Origin: Lysinibacillus sp. SGAir0095
Lineage (GTDB): Bacteria > Bacillota > Bacilli > Bacillales_A > Planococcaceae
DNA length: 40,000 nucleotides
Assembly (NCBI RefSeq): GCF_005491425.1
Contig: NZ_CP028083.1
Location: 16,001-56,000 of the forward strand
Direction: 5' to 3'
Position numbers and translations under genes: made by a program. The notes under the pieces are model-generated. The model did no database searches, had not been told where the DNA came from, and worked only from the letters and a program-made list of their open reading frames with translations. How positions within the stretch are numbered: the first letter of the stretch is position 1; each line of letters begins with the position of its first letter. This document shows, piece after piece, positions 19,756 to 27,806 of this stretch.

Positions 19756-19836
19756 AGAAGGTCTCCTTTTTAACAGAGTATTAATAATTTCGCAGTATAC
19801 TTGTATTATATCAAATCGAATATTGGGGGAATGAAA

Positions 19837-20400
19837 ATGAACGTTGCTATCTACTGTGGTTCACAATCTGGGAAGAAGTCTGTTTATATAGAAAAGGCAA
19901 AAGAGCTAGGAGAAACATTAGCAAAAGCTAAAATTGGGATTGTCTATGGTGGCTCTAATGTTGGTTTAATGGGAACAGTTGCGGATTCAGCTCTGGGTCA
20001 TAACGGAAGAGTGATCGGTATTATGCCAGAGCATTTGCAAAAACGTGAAATCGCTCATTTATACTTAAGTGAAATTCATTTTGTTGAATCTATGCATGTT
20101 CGAAAAAAGAAAATGGTCGATCTATCCGATGCCTTTATTGCCTTGCCAGGGGGCTGTGGTACACTGGACGAATATTTTGAAGTCTTTACCTGGGCTCAAA
20201 TCGGCCTACATCATAACCCGGTTATTTTATATAATATCGATGGATTCTACGACGCCCTTATTCAACATTTCCATAAGATGATTGAGGAAGGCTTTATTCG
20301 TGAAGAGCAGCGTGAAATCTTAAAAGTCGCTACAACAGCTGAAGAAATTTTAACGATTTTAAGAAATCATCAAGAAATTTTATTGAAAAAAGGAAGCTAA
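19837..20400 (+). CDS. LOG family nucleotide phosphoribohydrolase (YvdD-like)
   Basis: 187 aa Rossmann-like protein of the LOG (lysine decarboxylase-like, TIGR00730) family. The phosphate-binding GGSNVGLMG (38-46) and the catalytic PGGCGTLDE (104-112) are intact, with the RK pair in MHVRKKKM (89-90). Family enzymes split the N-glycosidic bond of nucleoside 5'-monophosphates such as AMP or cytokinin ribotides. The old 'lysine decarboxylase' label is not supported. The ATG at 19837 is chosen: GGGGGA (19825-19830) is 6 nt upstream and abuts the earlier ATG at 19831. Monocistronic with its own terminator. Confidence 0.85.
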   Translation: MNVAIYCGSQSGKKSVYIEKAKELGETLAKAKIGIVYGGSNVGLMGTVADSALGHNGRVIGIMPEHLQKREIAHLYLSEIHFVESMHVRKKKMVDLSDAFIALPGGCGTLDEYFEVFTWAQIGLHHNPVILYNIDGFYDALIQHFHKMIEEGFIREEQREILKVATTAEEILTILRNHQEILLKKGS

Positions 20401-20404
20401 TATG

Positions 20405-20442
20405 AAACCCTAAGTAATCTATCATCCATTACTTAGGGTTTT
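20405..20442 (+). terminator. terminator between convergent genes
   Basis: AACCCTAAGTAAT (20406-20418) pairs perfectly with ATTACTTAGGGTT (20428-20440), followed by T residues. Confidence 0.85.
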
Positions 20443-20823
20443 CTATCTTAAAATAATTGCCACTAATAATGGAATTGCCATTAAAAGCAAGACACCGAAG
20501 CTCCATAACACTTGTTTGGAAGTTGACATATTTTTGGGGCGAATGCTAAACGTATCATATAAATTGTTGATTGCCCGTTGCTCTTTTTCATAGAGCATTT
20601 TTTGAAATTGATCGTAATCATCAATGTAAGAATAAGGTGAATCTAACCCAAATCGGAGTGAGCGAATATCATCTGTAACATCTTGATTATCGTGAAAATA
20701 AAGAATGGTTGGAGCAAGCCCTCCAGTTGATTTTGCAATAACCTCGATATCAAATGTCGCCATCCTATAACCTGCTTCGCCAGTATTCTTTTGAAATTGA
20801 GTTACTAATCGGTTTATTTTCAT
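20443..20823 (-). CDS. hypothetical tail-anchored protein
   Basis: 126 aa protein of no family I recognise. The soluble N-terminal part (~100 residues) contains 'EAGYRMATFDIEVIAKSTGGLAPTILYFHDN', suggesting a small beta-rich domain, followed by a charged helical stretch. The last ~20 residues form a single hydrophobic helix (WSFGVLLLMAIPLLVAIIL) ending in Arg, consistent with a C-terminal membrane anchor and a cytosolic body. The ATG at 20823 is preferred because GGGAG lies 9 nt upstream and abuts the GTG at 20832. Single gene between terminators. Confidence 0.6.
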   Translation of the reverse strand: MKINRLVTQFQKNTGEAGYRMATFDIEVIAKSTGGLAPTILYFHDNQDVTDDIRSLRFGLDSPYSYIDDYDQFQKMLYEKEQRAINNLYDTFSIRPKNMSTSKQVLWSFGVLLLMAIPLLVAIILR

Positions 20824-20921
20824 ACATGTCACTCCCTACTTGTTTAGGTCTATTAAAACGCCCGTCTAGAAGAGCATGCTTAAAACCATTGTATCCAGAT
20901 TATTTAACTTTAATGGGGCAA

Positions 20922-20975
20922 ATTAGATTAAATTAATAAAAAAACCTATTTAACTTAATCTAATATTCCTATAAT
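20922..20975 (+). promoter_or_regulatory. inverted repeat and -10 box upstream of the RraA-like gene
   Basis: Arms at 20922-20936 and 20950-20964 match at 14 of 15 positions (core ATTAGATTAA / TTAATCTAAT), separated by 13 bp. A perfect -10 box TATAAT is at 20970-20975, so the repeat covers the -35 region where no good -35 box is seen. This is a likely operator, either for a repressor or for an activator that replaces the -35 contact. Confidence 0.5.
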
Positions 20976-21022
20976 ATTTAAATTATTACAATTTTTAGTT
21001 AATTTAAAAGGGGGCAGTAATA

Positions 21023-21649
21023 ATGGAAACGACAAAAGTTCAACAGAGATTAATCAGTTTACCTACTACGGCTATTTCAGATGCTACAGGTGGCCATACA
21101 AATATTGATGGAGCTATTAAACCTCTTAGCGACCACTTTAAAATTGCTGGACGAGCTCTTACTGTACGATTGCCTGATGGAGAAAATGGGGCAGTTTTAG
21201 AAGCGATTAGTAAAGCGCAAAAGGGCGATATACTTGTAATTGATGCTAAAGGAAATACAAATCGTGCGGTTGCTGGAGATTTTGTCATTTCATTAGCTAA
21301 AGGTGTAGGAGTCCAAGGATTTGTCGTAAATGGAGTAATACGTGATATTGTGGCAATTCGACAAATAGATTTCCCTGTCTTTTCATTAGGTACAACGGTT
21401 GCTGCAGGTTTTAAGCATGGAGGCGGAGTTGTAGGTGTACCTATCGCGATTGGTGGTGTGACAGTCCATCCAGGAGACTATATTGTTGGTGATACTGATG
21501 GGGTTGTTGTTATTCCAAAAGAAGATGTTGAAGAAATAGCAACTGCTGCAGAAGAAAAAATGCGAAAAGATGAATTACGTGAAGCCGAAGCATTATCAAA
21601 TGGTGAGGTCTCTATTCGTGAATATTTAGAAAAAGTTTTGCCTAAATAG
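21023..21649 (+). CDS. RraA-like protein (HMG/CHA aldolase family)
   Basis: 208 aa member of the RraA / 4-hydroxy-4-methyl-2-oxoglutarate aldolase family, once mislabelled dimethylmenaquinone methyltransferase. Features are TTAISDATGG near the N-terminus, KGDILVIDAKGNTNRAVAGD, the loop GFVVNGVIRDIVAIRQIDFPVFSLG with the R-D pair used for metal binding, and the closing VHPGDYIVGDTDGVVVIP. In aldolase members these bind Mg2+ and pyruvate or oxaloacetate; E. coli RraA instead inhibits RNase E. The GAGGxxR-D pattern favours an enzyme with oxaloacetate decarboxylase or aldolase activity, but the substrate is unknown. A dicarboxylate symporter gene follows 420 bp later. GGGGGC ribosome binding site upstream. 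Confidence 0.85.
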   Translation: METTKVQQRLISLPTTAISDATGGHTNIDGAIKPLSDHFKIAGRALTVRLPDGENGAVLEAISKAQKGDILVIDAKGNTNRAVAGDFVISLAKGVGVQGFVVNGVIRDIVAIRQIDFPVFSLGTTVAAGFKHGGGVVGVPIAIGGVTVHPGDYIVGDTDGVVVIPKEDVEEIATAAEEKMRKDELREAEALSNGEVSIREYLEKVLPK

Positions 21650-21794
21650 AGTTATTATTTTTGTTCTATTAATTTTTTTGAAAATGAAAGGCTTATATAT
21701 CGCTCTTTTATCCTTCGAATTTGCTTAAAAAAGATGGAAATAATCATTTATTTACTTTTCAAGTATAATAATGATAAAATTTAATTAGTTATTT

Positions 21795-21940
21795 TTCGCT
21801 TAATCTTAATTTAAGAGCGGGGGACCCAAATGATTTATACGGCTATTTCCGTTATAGGTGAATTCTAAAAAAGAAAGGGCTTACGTTTCCGAAGTCCTAA
21901 CCCGAAAGCTAACCTCGTAAGCGTTTAAAGGAAGCGATAT
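21795..21940 (+). promoter_or_regulatory. ydaO/yuaA-type c-di-AMP riboswitch
   Basis: The sequence matches the conserved blocks of the ydaO aptamer in order: CGCTTAAT at the 5' end, GAGCGGGGGACCCAAA (21815-21830), GGTGAATTCT, then CCCGAAAGCTAACCTCGTAAGCG (3' block ending at 21923). CGCTTA (21797-21802) can pair with TAAGCG (21918-21923) as P1. A second AAGCGA at 21932-21937 could compete for the same 5' strand. Binding of c-di-AMP usually lowers expression. I do not see a textbook terminator between the aptamer and the gene; the T-rich stretch near 21970 is the best candidate. Most of the 420-bp gap is this element. Confidence 0.85.
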
Positions 21941-22069
21941 GAAGAGATTTAGTTAGTCTATAGTACAAGCTATTTTTTGTGTTAATTAAATTAATAGGTT
22001 TCATTCATATACTTGTTTCCCTTACCAGTGTAATTCGACTAGTAAAATCATCAAGAAGGTGGGGTAATT

Positions 22070-23326
22070 ATGAAATTTAAATTAAGTCTAGCAATGCAAA
22101 TCTTAATTGGTCTTATCTTAGGAGTAATTGTCGGCGGGATTTTCTATGGAAGTGAAACAGCACAAAGTGTTTTGCAGCCATTAGGGGATCTTTTCCTCCG
22201 CTTGATTAAACTGATCGTTGTACCAATTGTACTTTCAAGTATTATTGTGGCTATTGCAGGTGTAGGAGATTTGAAAGCTGTTGGTAAACTGGGCGGCAAA
22301 TCATTGGCATATTTCATCGGCATGACATTATTGGCCATTGTAGTAGGTCTAGTTTCAGCTAATATTTTCCAACCTGGATCTGGCATAAATATGAATAATC
22401 TAAGTCAGGCTGATATTTCTAGTTATGTCGATACTTCCCATGAACAAGAAGGAAAATCCATTGTGGATACACTTCTGCATATTGTTCCTACAAATCCTAT
22501 TCAGGCAATGGTTGAAGGCGATATGCTGGCGATTATCTTCTTTGCCGTAGTACTGGGCCTTGGAATCGCTGCGATTGGCGAAAGAGGAAAAGTGGCATTA
22601 GGATTCTTTGAAGGTATATCACATGCTATGTTCTATGTAACAAACTTATTTATGAAGTATGCACCGATTGGTGTTTTCGCTTTAATCGGAGTAACAATTT
22701 CTAAATATGGTTTTGCATCACTAATTCCACTTGCTAAATTAGCGATCACTGTCTACGGAACAATGATTTTCTTTGTTATTGTTATATTAGGCATTATGGC
22801 TAAAATTATTGGGTACAGCATCTTTAGATTAATAAAGGTGATAAAAGAAGAATTAATTTTGGCATTCTCTACTTCTAGTTCGGAAACGGTTCTTCCAAGA
22901 ATCATGGACAAAATGGAGAAGGTCGGTGCTCCAAAACATATTTCGACATTTGTAATTCCAACAGGTTATTCTTTTAACTTGGATGGTTCGGTATTATATC
23001 AAGCAATCGCTTCATTATTTGTTGCACAAATGTATGGTATTGAACTAAGTATTGTTCAACAAATAACGTTAATGCTAGTGTTGATGGTCACATCAAAAGG
23101 TATGGCCGGTGTACCAGGTGTATCATTCGTTGTATTATTAGCTACATTCGGCACAATGAATCTACCTGCAGAGGGCTTAATGTTTATCATAGGTATCGAC
23201 CGTATACTAGATATGGGACGAACTGTGGTTAACGTAGTGGGGAATTCATTGGCAGCACTTGTTGTTGCGAAATGGGAAGGTCAATTTAACCCGAATTCTG
23301 ATGTTGAAAACACTCAAAAGGCTTAA
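22070..23326 (+). CDS. gltP: dicarboxylate/amino acid:cation symporter (DAACS family)
   Basis: 418 aa membrane carrier of the GltP/GltT/DctA family, which take up glutamate, aspartate or C4-dicarboxylates with H+ or Na+. The N-terminal MQILIGLILGVIVG, the serine-rich re-entrant loop AFSTSSSETVLPRIM, the NLDGS motif of TM7 (PTGYSFNLDGSVLYQAIASLF) and the second re-entrant loop SKGMAGVPGVSFVVL are present. The TM8 motif DRILDMGRTVVNVVGN is also intact. NLDGS stands in place of the more usual NMDGT. The start has AGGTGGGG upstream. Expression is predicted to be under c-di-AMP control. Gene symbol by family only; substrate unproven. Confidence 0.88.
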   Translation: MKFKLSLAMQILIGLILGVIVGGIFYGSETAQSVLQPLGDLFLRLIKLIVVPIVLSSIIVAIAGVGDLKAVGKLGGKSLAYFIGMTLLAIVVGLVSANIFQPGSGINMNNLSQADISSYVDTSHEQEGKSIVDTLLHIVPTNPIQAMVEGDMLAIIFFAVVLGLGIAAIGERGKVALGFFEGISHAMFYVTNLFMKYAPIGVFALIGVTISKYGFASLIPLAKLAITVYGTMIFFVIVILGIMAKIIGYSIFRLIKVIKEELILAFSTSSSETVLPRIMDKMEKVGAPKHISTFVIPTGYSFNLDGSVLYQAIASLFVAQMYGIELSIVQQITLMLVLMVTSKGMAGVPGVSFVVLLATFGTMNLPAEGLMFIIGIDRILDMGRTVVNVVGNSLAALVVAKWEGQFNPNSDVENTQKA

Positions 23327-23358
23327 TAAAGAAATATCGTATAAAAGTATATAATCGA

Positions 23359-23391
23359 GACTATCGGCGTTTATCGTTGATAGTCTTTTTT
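23359..23391 (+). terminator. symporter gene terminator
   Basis: GACTATCGGCG (23359-23369) with CGTTGATAGTC (23375-23385), loop TTTAT, then a T run. Confidence 0.9.
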
Positions 23392-23449
23392 ACTTGTTTT
23401 AGTCATTGAATACTGATTTGATGATAAAAATCAGCTATAAGATAAGAGT

Positions 23450-23495
23450 GAAAAATAAAAAAACGACTTAAGGTGAATAGTTCATCTTAAGTCGT
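23450..23495 (-). terminator. second terminator downstream of tRNA-Ser
   Basis: A near-perfect 15-bp stem (23463-23477 with 23481-23495, one mismatch) and, read on the minus strand, a following run of seven T interrupted by a single A. On the plus strand it has no T run, so it probably serves the tRNA transcript. Confidence 0.65.
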
Positions 23496-23499
23496 TATA

Positions 23500-23529
23500 T
23501 AAAAAAAACCGCATTCACAAGAAACGGTT
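23500..23529 (-). terminator. tRNA-Ser terminator
   Basis: On the minus strand AACCG (plus TTC) pairs with CGGTT (plus GAA), followed by eight T. It lies about 28 nt after the tRNA 3' end. Confidence 0.75.
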
Positions 23530-23556
23530 AAGTAGTTGATTAATTAAATTGAAAAA

Positions 23557-23649
23557 TGGCGGAGGCAGTAGGATTTGAACCCACGCGCGGTTTAACCCGC
23601 CTGTCGGTTTTCAAGACCGATCCCTTCAGCCAGACTTGGGTATGCCTCC
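23557..23649 (-). tRNA. tRNA-Ser (anticodon UGA)
   Basis: Read on the minus strand it begins GGAGGCA and ends TGCCTCC-G-CCA, giving a full 7-bp acceptor stem with encoded CCA. The anticodon arm is GGTCT-TGA-AAACCGA with anticodon TGA (reads UCA/UCN). A long variable arm (CAGGCGGGTTAAACCCGCG) follows, as expected of tRNA-Ser. The T arm GTGGGTTCAAATCCTAC is intact. Confidence 0.96.
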
Positions 23650-23681
23650 GTATAATATGTCGAAATCTATCGACAAGAAAT

Positions 23682-23710
23682 ACTATATCATTTATTGTAA
23701 CCTTGGTCAA
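23682..23710 (-). promoter_or_regulatory. tRNA-Ser promoter
   Basis: On the minus strand TTGACC (23710-23705), 17 bp, TATAGT (23687-23682). This is a strong sigma-A match placing the start about 25 nt before the tRNA 5' end. Confidence 0.75.
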
Positions 23711-23912
23711 TACTTTTATTCATTTTTTTGTTTTTGATAATAAACATTATTTGCTTTCATAAAATAATAGTGAAATGATTTGTAGATTAAGGTTAGAGCA
23801 TTTTGTGAAAAGATTGTTGCTCAAAAAAAGAGAACATAAAGATAACAAATCATCATGATTCACTTACTTTAATAGGAAAATTTTATATTTCCAAATTACC
23901 CAGAACAAAACA

Positions 23913-23942
23913 TTGCATTTACCCCTTGATATAAAGTATACT
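23913..23942 (+). promoter_or_regulatory. candidate SRP RNA promoter
   Basis: TATACT (23937-23942) lies 7 nt before the expected RNA 5' end at about 23949. TTGCAT (23913-23918) at 18 bp is a modest -35. Confidence 0.5.
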
Positions 23943-23948
23943 AATTTA

Positions 23949-24220
23949 TGCCGTGCTAGGTGGGGAGGTAGCGGTGCCCTGTAACTCGCAATCCGCTCTA
24001 GCGAGACTGAATTCCTTTTCTGAGGCTGTCCGTATGTTTGGTCTGCCTCTTGCACGTAGCGTTGAAGGTTGGGTCCTGCGCAATGGATACCCACGAACCA
24101 TGTCAGGTCCGGAAGGAAGCAGCATTAAGTGGCTTCATCCATGTGCCGCGGGGTAGCCTAACCTGAGCTGGCGACAAGAGTAACGCTTATGTACGGCTGT
24201 CGAAGAAAGGTGCACGGCTT
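23949..24220 (+). ncRNA. scr: signal recognition particle RNA, large Bacillus type
   Basis: About 270 nt RNA matching B. subtilis scRNA through its length. The 5' end TGCCGTGCTAGG is complementary to the 3' GGTGCACGGC. GGGGAGGTAGCGGTGCCCTGTAAC forms the Alu part. The conserved helix 8 has TGTCAGGTCCGGAAGGAAGCAGCA with its GGAA tetraloop and the Ffh-binding asymmetric loop, followed by CCGCGGGGTAGCCT. It joins Ffh to target ribosomes making membrane proteins. ORFs crossing it are not genes. In B. subtilis the next gene is dnaX; here a 12-kb operon intervenes. Confidence 0.96.
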
Positions 24221-24250
24221 TAATCTACATATTAAGCCAAAAGGCATCCA

Positions 24251-24296
24251 AAAAAGACAAAATCAACTTTAATGTTGGTTTTGTCTTTTTTTTTTC
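24251..24296 (+). terminator. SRP RNA terminator
   Basis: AAAAAGACAAAATCAAC pairs with GTTGGTTTTGTCTTTTT (one G-U) around TTTAAT, with ten T at the end of the stem and tail. Confidence 0.92.
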
Positions 24297-24405
24297 GCCC
24301 ACCTTACCAGAGGAGCGCTTTAATTCCTTAACCATCATAAAACCTCAAAAAAAATCCTATAGTATTACGAACAGCACGAACAAAATCTGAAAATTTGATA
24401 ATTAT

Positions 24406-24434
24406 TTGGAAATACTGGAACTTAAATGTAAAAT
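24406..24434 (+). promoter_or_regulatory. candidate promoter of the MoxR/vWA operon
   Basis: TTGGAA (24406-24411), 17 bp spacer, TAAAAT (24429-24434), about 40 bp upstream of the first gene's TTG start. It is the only reasonable sigma-A-like promoter seen before the eight-gene run. Confidence 0.5.
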
Positions 24435-24473
24435 GAACGTACCAATTAAAGAGAGAAAAAGGAGGTTAGGGAT

Positions 24474-26867
24474 TTGTTTAAGCGAATCATACCGGTATTA
24501 TTTTTATTTTCATTTTTTATTAGTTTTCTACATATAGACAGTGCTAGTGCAGCACCTAAATTAGATGTAAGTGCGGAAGCTGGAATTTCCAATAAGGTAA
24601 AGTACTACACACCACTACCACTTAAATTAACCATTACGAACAACGGGTCGTCCTTTTCAGGAGACCTGGTCATTGATGCAGCTGAGTCTTATTCTGTCGG
24701 TTCAGGGTTGGTATATCCATTAGATATCGCAGAGGGTGAGACGAAAACCATTCAGCTTTATTTAAATGGACTCTCTGATGATTATATGTACAGTGGTAGT
24801 CAACAACAACCGAACCTATTCTATTTCTATGAGGGCGGTATTGAAAAAGGGAAGCTTGTGGAATATACAGGTACGAAAGCGGTACGTCCACAGTTTCATG
24901 AACAAGATGCATCATTTGTGTATACGTTAACGGAAAATAGTGATCGACTATCTGCCTTACAACGATTAAGACAATTTTCAGCTTATAACGTGGAAGTTTT
25001 CCATGTGAATCAGCTTAAAAATTTTGAATTACCTTCAGAAACAAAGGGTTTAGCGATGGCTGATGTTATTGCGGTAGATGAAATCAGTCTTGCAGATTAT
25101 ACAGAAAATCAACAACAAGCCATTTACAATTGGGTAGAAAATGGTGGAACGCTGCTAATCGGCGCTTCCGATCAGATTGAAGCTTCTTCAGGGCTTTTTA
25201 AGGAGCATTTACCATTAATCCTTTCAAATGAGAGGGTCAGTGTTTCAAAGGAAAAACTAACAGCTTTATCTAAGGACGGAATTTTCCCGGAGGGTATTGA
25301 AGTTTATAAAGCGCAAGAAAAAGAAGGAAGTGCCCGTTTGCTTGTTGATGGGGATACAATCCTAGCCTCAAGTAAATCTTTAGGAAGTGGACGTATCATT
25401 CAAACAACTTTTTCTTTAGGTGATCAACCACTTGCGGGTATGGACGGCTACGCAAAATTAATAGCTCAATTATTAAATTTACAAAATCCAAACCAAAATA
25501 ACTCATTTGGAATGTATTATGGCGGGTTAAATGAGTACCTACCATCAGAAGTTGGCGGTGTGAATGAGCTTTTCCCTTCTTTTGAGGTCTCTACAACCTT
25601 ACTTGTGATTACGGTCATCGTTTATATCTTAATCATTGGCCCATTACTATATTTCGTCTTAAAAAGAATGGATAAACGAGAACAAGCGTGGTGGATTATC
25701 CCTGTCTTATCAATTGGACTATCACTAGCCATGTTTATTTTTGGCGCGAAGGATCGTTTGCTCCAATCCCAAATTCAACAATCTGCTTTTTATAAGGTAG
25801 AAGGGGAGAATTTGGTAGGGAATTATGTAGAGTCCATTTTAACAAATCGAGGTGGGGACTTCACCTTTACAACGGATGCTAATACAACAGCTGTTGCGTC
25901 CCGTGGCTCCAATATGTATTCAAATCCATCTGAAGCTGTATTACATGAGAAATCATATGTTAAAGAACAGGCAAATGGATCAACTATAAATTTGAGAAAT
26001 TTAAATTACTGGTCTGTTCAATCGATTGTTGGGCAAACAAAAATCGAAAATGCAGGGAATATGGATATTCAGCTTACACTTAAAGATGGAAAAGTAGAGG
26101 GAACTATCACAAATCATTTCCCATTTAAATTAAATGATGTAGCGATCTGGTCTGGTTCGAAAGAAATTGTTTTAGGGGATATTGAGCCCGACGATACGCT
26201 TGAAGTATCGGAAGAAGTAAAAAATTCGGTTCTTCTTTCGCCATCCTTTTCAAATTACAACTATACACAACCACAATCTAAAGATGATTTAATGCCCGTA
26301 CGCTTAGAAAAACTTAAATATGGCGTAGGGGCTTTGGTAGAGGGTGAACGATTGCCTACGGTTATTGCATGGACAGAAGAAGCGTTAGTAGGTATTGAAC
26401 TAGACGGAAGTGCAAAAATGTCACCCGTATCTTATATTGCTCAGAGTTTTGAGCCGACAATTGAATTATCAGGGGACTTCACTTTAGATAAAGAATCATT
26501 AGAAGAAAATTTAGAGCCAACGAATGGTTCTGGTTATATGGAATTAATGAACGAAGCTACAAATGAATGGTATTTAGATAAAGGGGATTATAACTTCACT
26601 GTTTGGGCGCCAGATGAGCTTTTGGGTAGCACAACTTGGACAGAAATATCCATTTCTAACAAAGCGGCTAATCGAACATCCCTTGCTATTTGGAATTGGA
26701 CCACTTCGAATTATGAGGATATTCAAGAAAAAAGTGTAAGTTTTTCAACAAACCTAAATCAATATATATCATCAGAGGGGCAAGTGCAGATCCTTGTTCG
26801 GTTAACGGATGATATGGGGTCACCTGTAAAAATGCCAGATGTCGAAATAAAAGGGGTGGCAAAATAA
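24474..26867 (+). CDS. exported membrane-anchored protein with GATase-like domain (operon gene 1)
   Basis: 797 aa. A Sec signal peptide (about residues 1-26, SASA-AP) is followed by an Ig-like beta domain (about 30-140). A Rossmann/GATase1-like domain (about 150-340) has ADVIAVDEISLADYTENQQQAIYNWVENGGTLLIGAS, the pattern found in GldG/DUF4350-type membrane proteins; no catalytic Cys-His pair is seen. Two transmembrane helices at about 373-396 and 405-424 follow, then a large extracytoplasmic C-terminal part (430-797). The TTG start has AAGGAGG 8 nt upstream. The next gene, an ABC ATPase, starts with no gap. Together with the ABC pair it resembles an accessory subunit of an ABC-2 export or envelope complex. 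Function unknown. Confidence 0.8.
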   Translation: MFKRIIPVLFLFSFFISFLHIDSASAAPKLDVSAEAGISNKVKYYTPLPLKLTITNNGSSFSGDLVIDAAESYSVGSGLVYPLDIAEGETKTIQLYLNGLSDDYMYSGSQQQPNLFYFYEGGIEKGKLVEYTGTKAVRPQFHEQDASFVYTLTENSDRLSALQRLRQFSAYNVEVFHVNQLKNFELPSETKGLAMADVIAVDEISLADYTENQQQAIYNWVENGGTLLIGASDQIEASSGLFKEHLPLILSNERVSVSKEKLTALSKDGIFPEGIEVYKAQEKEGSARLLVDGDTILASSKSLGSGRIIQTTFSLGDQPLAGMDGYAKLIAQLLNLQNPNQNNSFGMYYGGLNEYLPSEVGGVNELFPSFEVSTTLLVITVIVYILIIGPLLYFVLKRMDKREQAWWIIPVLSIGLSLAMFIFGAKDRLLQSQIQQSAFYKVEGENLVGNYVESILTNRGGDFTFTTDANTTAVASRGSNMYSNPSEAVLHEKSYVKEQANGSTINLRNLNYWSVQSIVGQTKIENAGNMDIQLTLKDGKVEGTITNHFPFKLNDVAIWSGSKEIVLGDIEPDDTLEVSEEVKNSVLLSPSFSNYNYTQPQSKDDLMPVRLEKLKYGVGALVEGERLPTVIAWTEEALVGIELDGSAKMSPVSYIAQSFEPTIELSGDFTLDKESLEENLEPTNGSGYMELMNEATNEWYLDKGDYNFTVWAPDELLGSTTWTEISISNKAANRTSLAIWNWTTSNYEDIQEKSVSFSTNLNQYISSEGQVQILVRLTDDMGSPVKMPDVEIKGVAK

Positions 26868-27806
26868 ATGATGGTTGATATTCAAGGATTAACAAAAAAA
26901 TACGGCTCCTTTACGGCGTTAGATAATTTAACTTTGTCCCTGGATGAAGGTGTAGTCTTTGGCTTTGTAGGTGCCAATGGTGCAGGGAAATCTACAACAT
27001 TTTCAATACTATCTACTCTTCTTGCACCAACAGCTGGAGACGCTTTGATAAATGGCAAAAGTGTTGTACGTGAAGCGAAGGAAGTACGTAAACAAATTGG
27101 CTATATGCCTGATTTCTTCGGGGTTTATGACCAGTTAAAGGCAGATGAATATTTAGACTTTTACGGGGCGAGTTATGGGCTGCCTGCTGCGGAAAGAAAA
27201 GTACTTATTCCGCAATTATTAGAGCTGGTGAATTTGACGCATAAACGCTACGAATATGTTGACTTACTATCCCGTGGGATGAAGCAACGACTTTGTTTAG
27301 CTCGTTCGCTTATCCATGATCCTAAAGTGTTGATTCTGGATGAGCCAGCTTCAGGTTTAGATCCCCGTGCGCGTGTGGAAATGAGAGATATTTTAAAGCA
27401 TTTAAAATCAATGGGGAAAACGATTTTAATATCATCGCATATCTTACCGGAGCTTGCAGAAATGTGTGATGAAATTGGTGTAATTGATAATGGGAAACTA
27501 ATCGCCCATGGCAATGTTGCTCAAATCCAGGATCAGTTGCAGAGTGATAAACGTATCATTGTTAAGGTGATGGATGAAATCGAAAAGGCCCGCGCCTTTT
27601 TTGAAGAGGACCCATTAGTTAGCTCAATTGAAGTAACACATGGAAAAAATGAGGTTGCCTTTAATTATCGCGGAAAAACAAGGGATCAAGTAAATCTTTT
27701 GCGGAAGGCATTGCTTGCAGATATTCCGATCTTCTCACTAACGGAAGAGGAAAAAGATTTAGAAGATGTCTTTATGGCGATTACAAAGGGGGCGGATGCA
27801 GAGTGA
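26868..27806 (+). CDS. ABC transporter ATP-binding protein (operon gene 2)
   Basis: 312 aa ATPase of the ABC-2/DrrA-like export class. It has Walker A GANGAGKS (35-42), signature LSRGMKQ (134-140), Walker B VLILDEP (154-160) and the H-loop in ISSHILPELAEMCDEIGVIDNGK. A C-terminal extension of ~80 residues after the ABC core ends with EEKDLEDVFMAITKGAD, typical of this subfamily. The ATG directly follows the stop of gene 1, and the gene overlaps the permease gene by 4 nt, so translational coupling on both sides is clear. Confidence 0.9.
   Translation: MMVDIQGLTKKYGSFTALDNLTLSLDEGVVFGFVGANGAGKSTTFSILSTLLAPTAGDALINGKSVVREAKEVRKQIGYMPDFFGVYDQLKADEYLDFYGASYGLPAAERKVLIPQLLELVNLTHKRYEYVDLLSRGMKQRLCLARSLIHDPKVLILDEPASGLDPRARVEMRDILKHLKSMGKTILISSHILPELAEMCDEIGVIDNGKLIAHGNVAQIQDQLQSDKRIIVKVMDEIEKARAFFEEDPLVSSIEVTHGKNEVAFNYRGKTRDQVNLLRKALLADIPIFSLTEEEKDLEDVFMAITKGADAE

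Noticed and set aside
23953..24156. Open reading frames across the SRP RNA region on both strands
   Set aside because: They lie wholly in a conserved structural RNA and have no ribosome binding sites.
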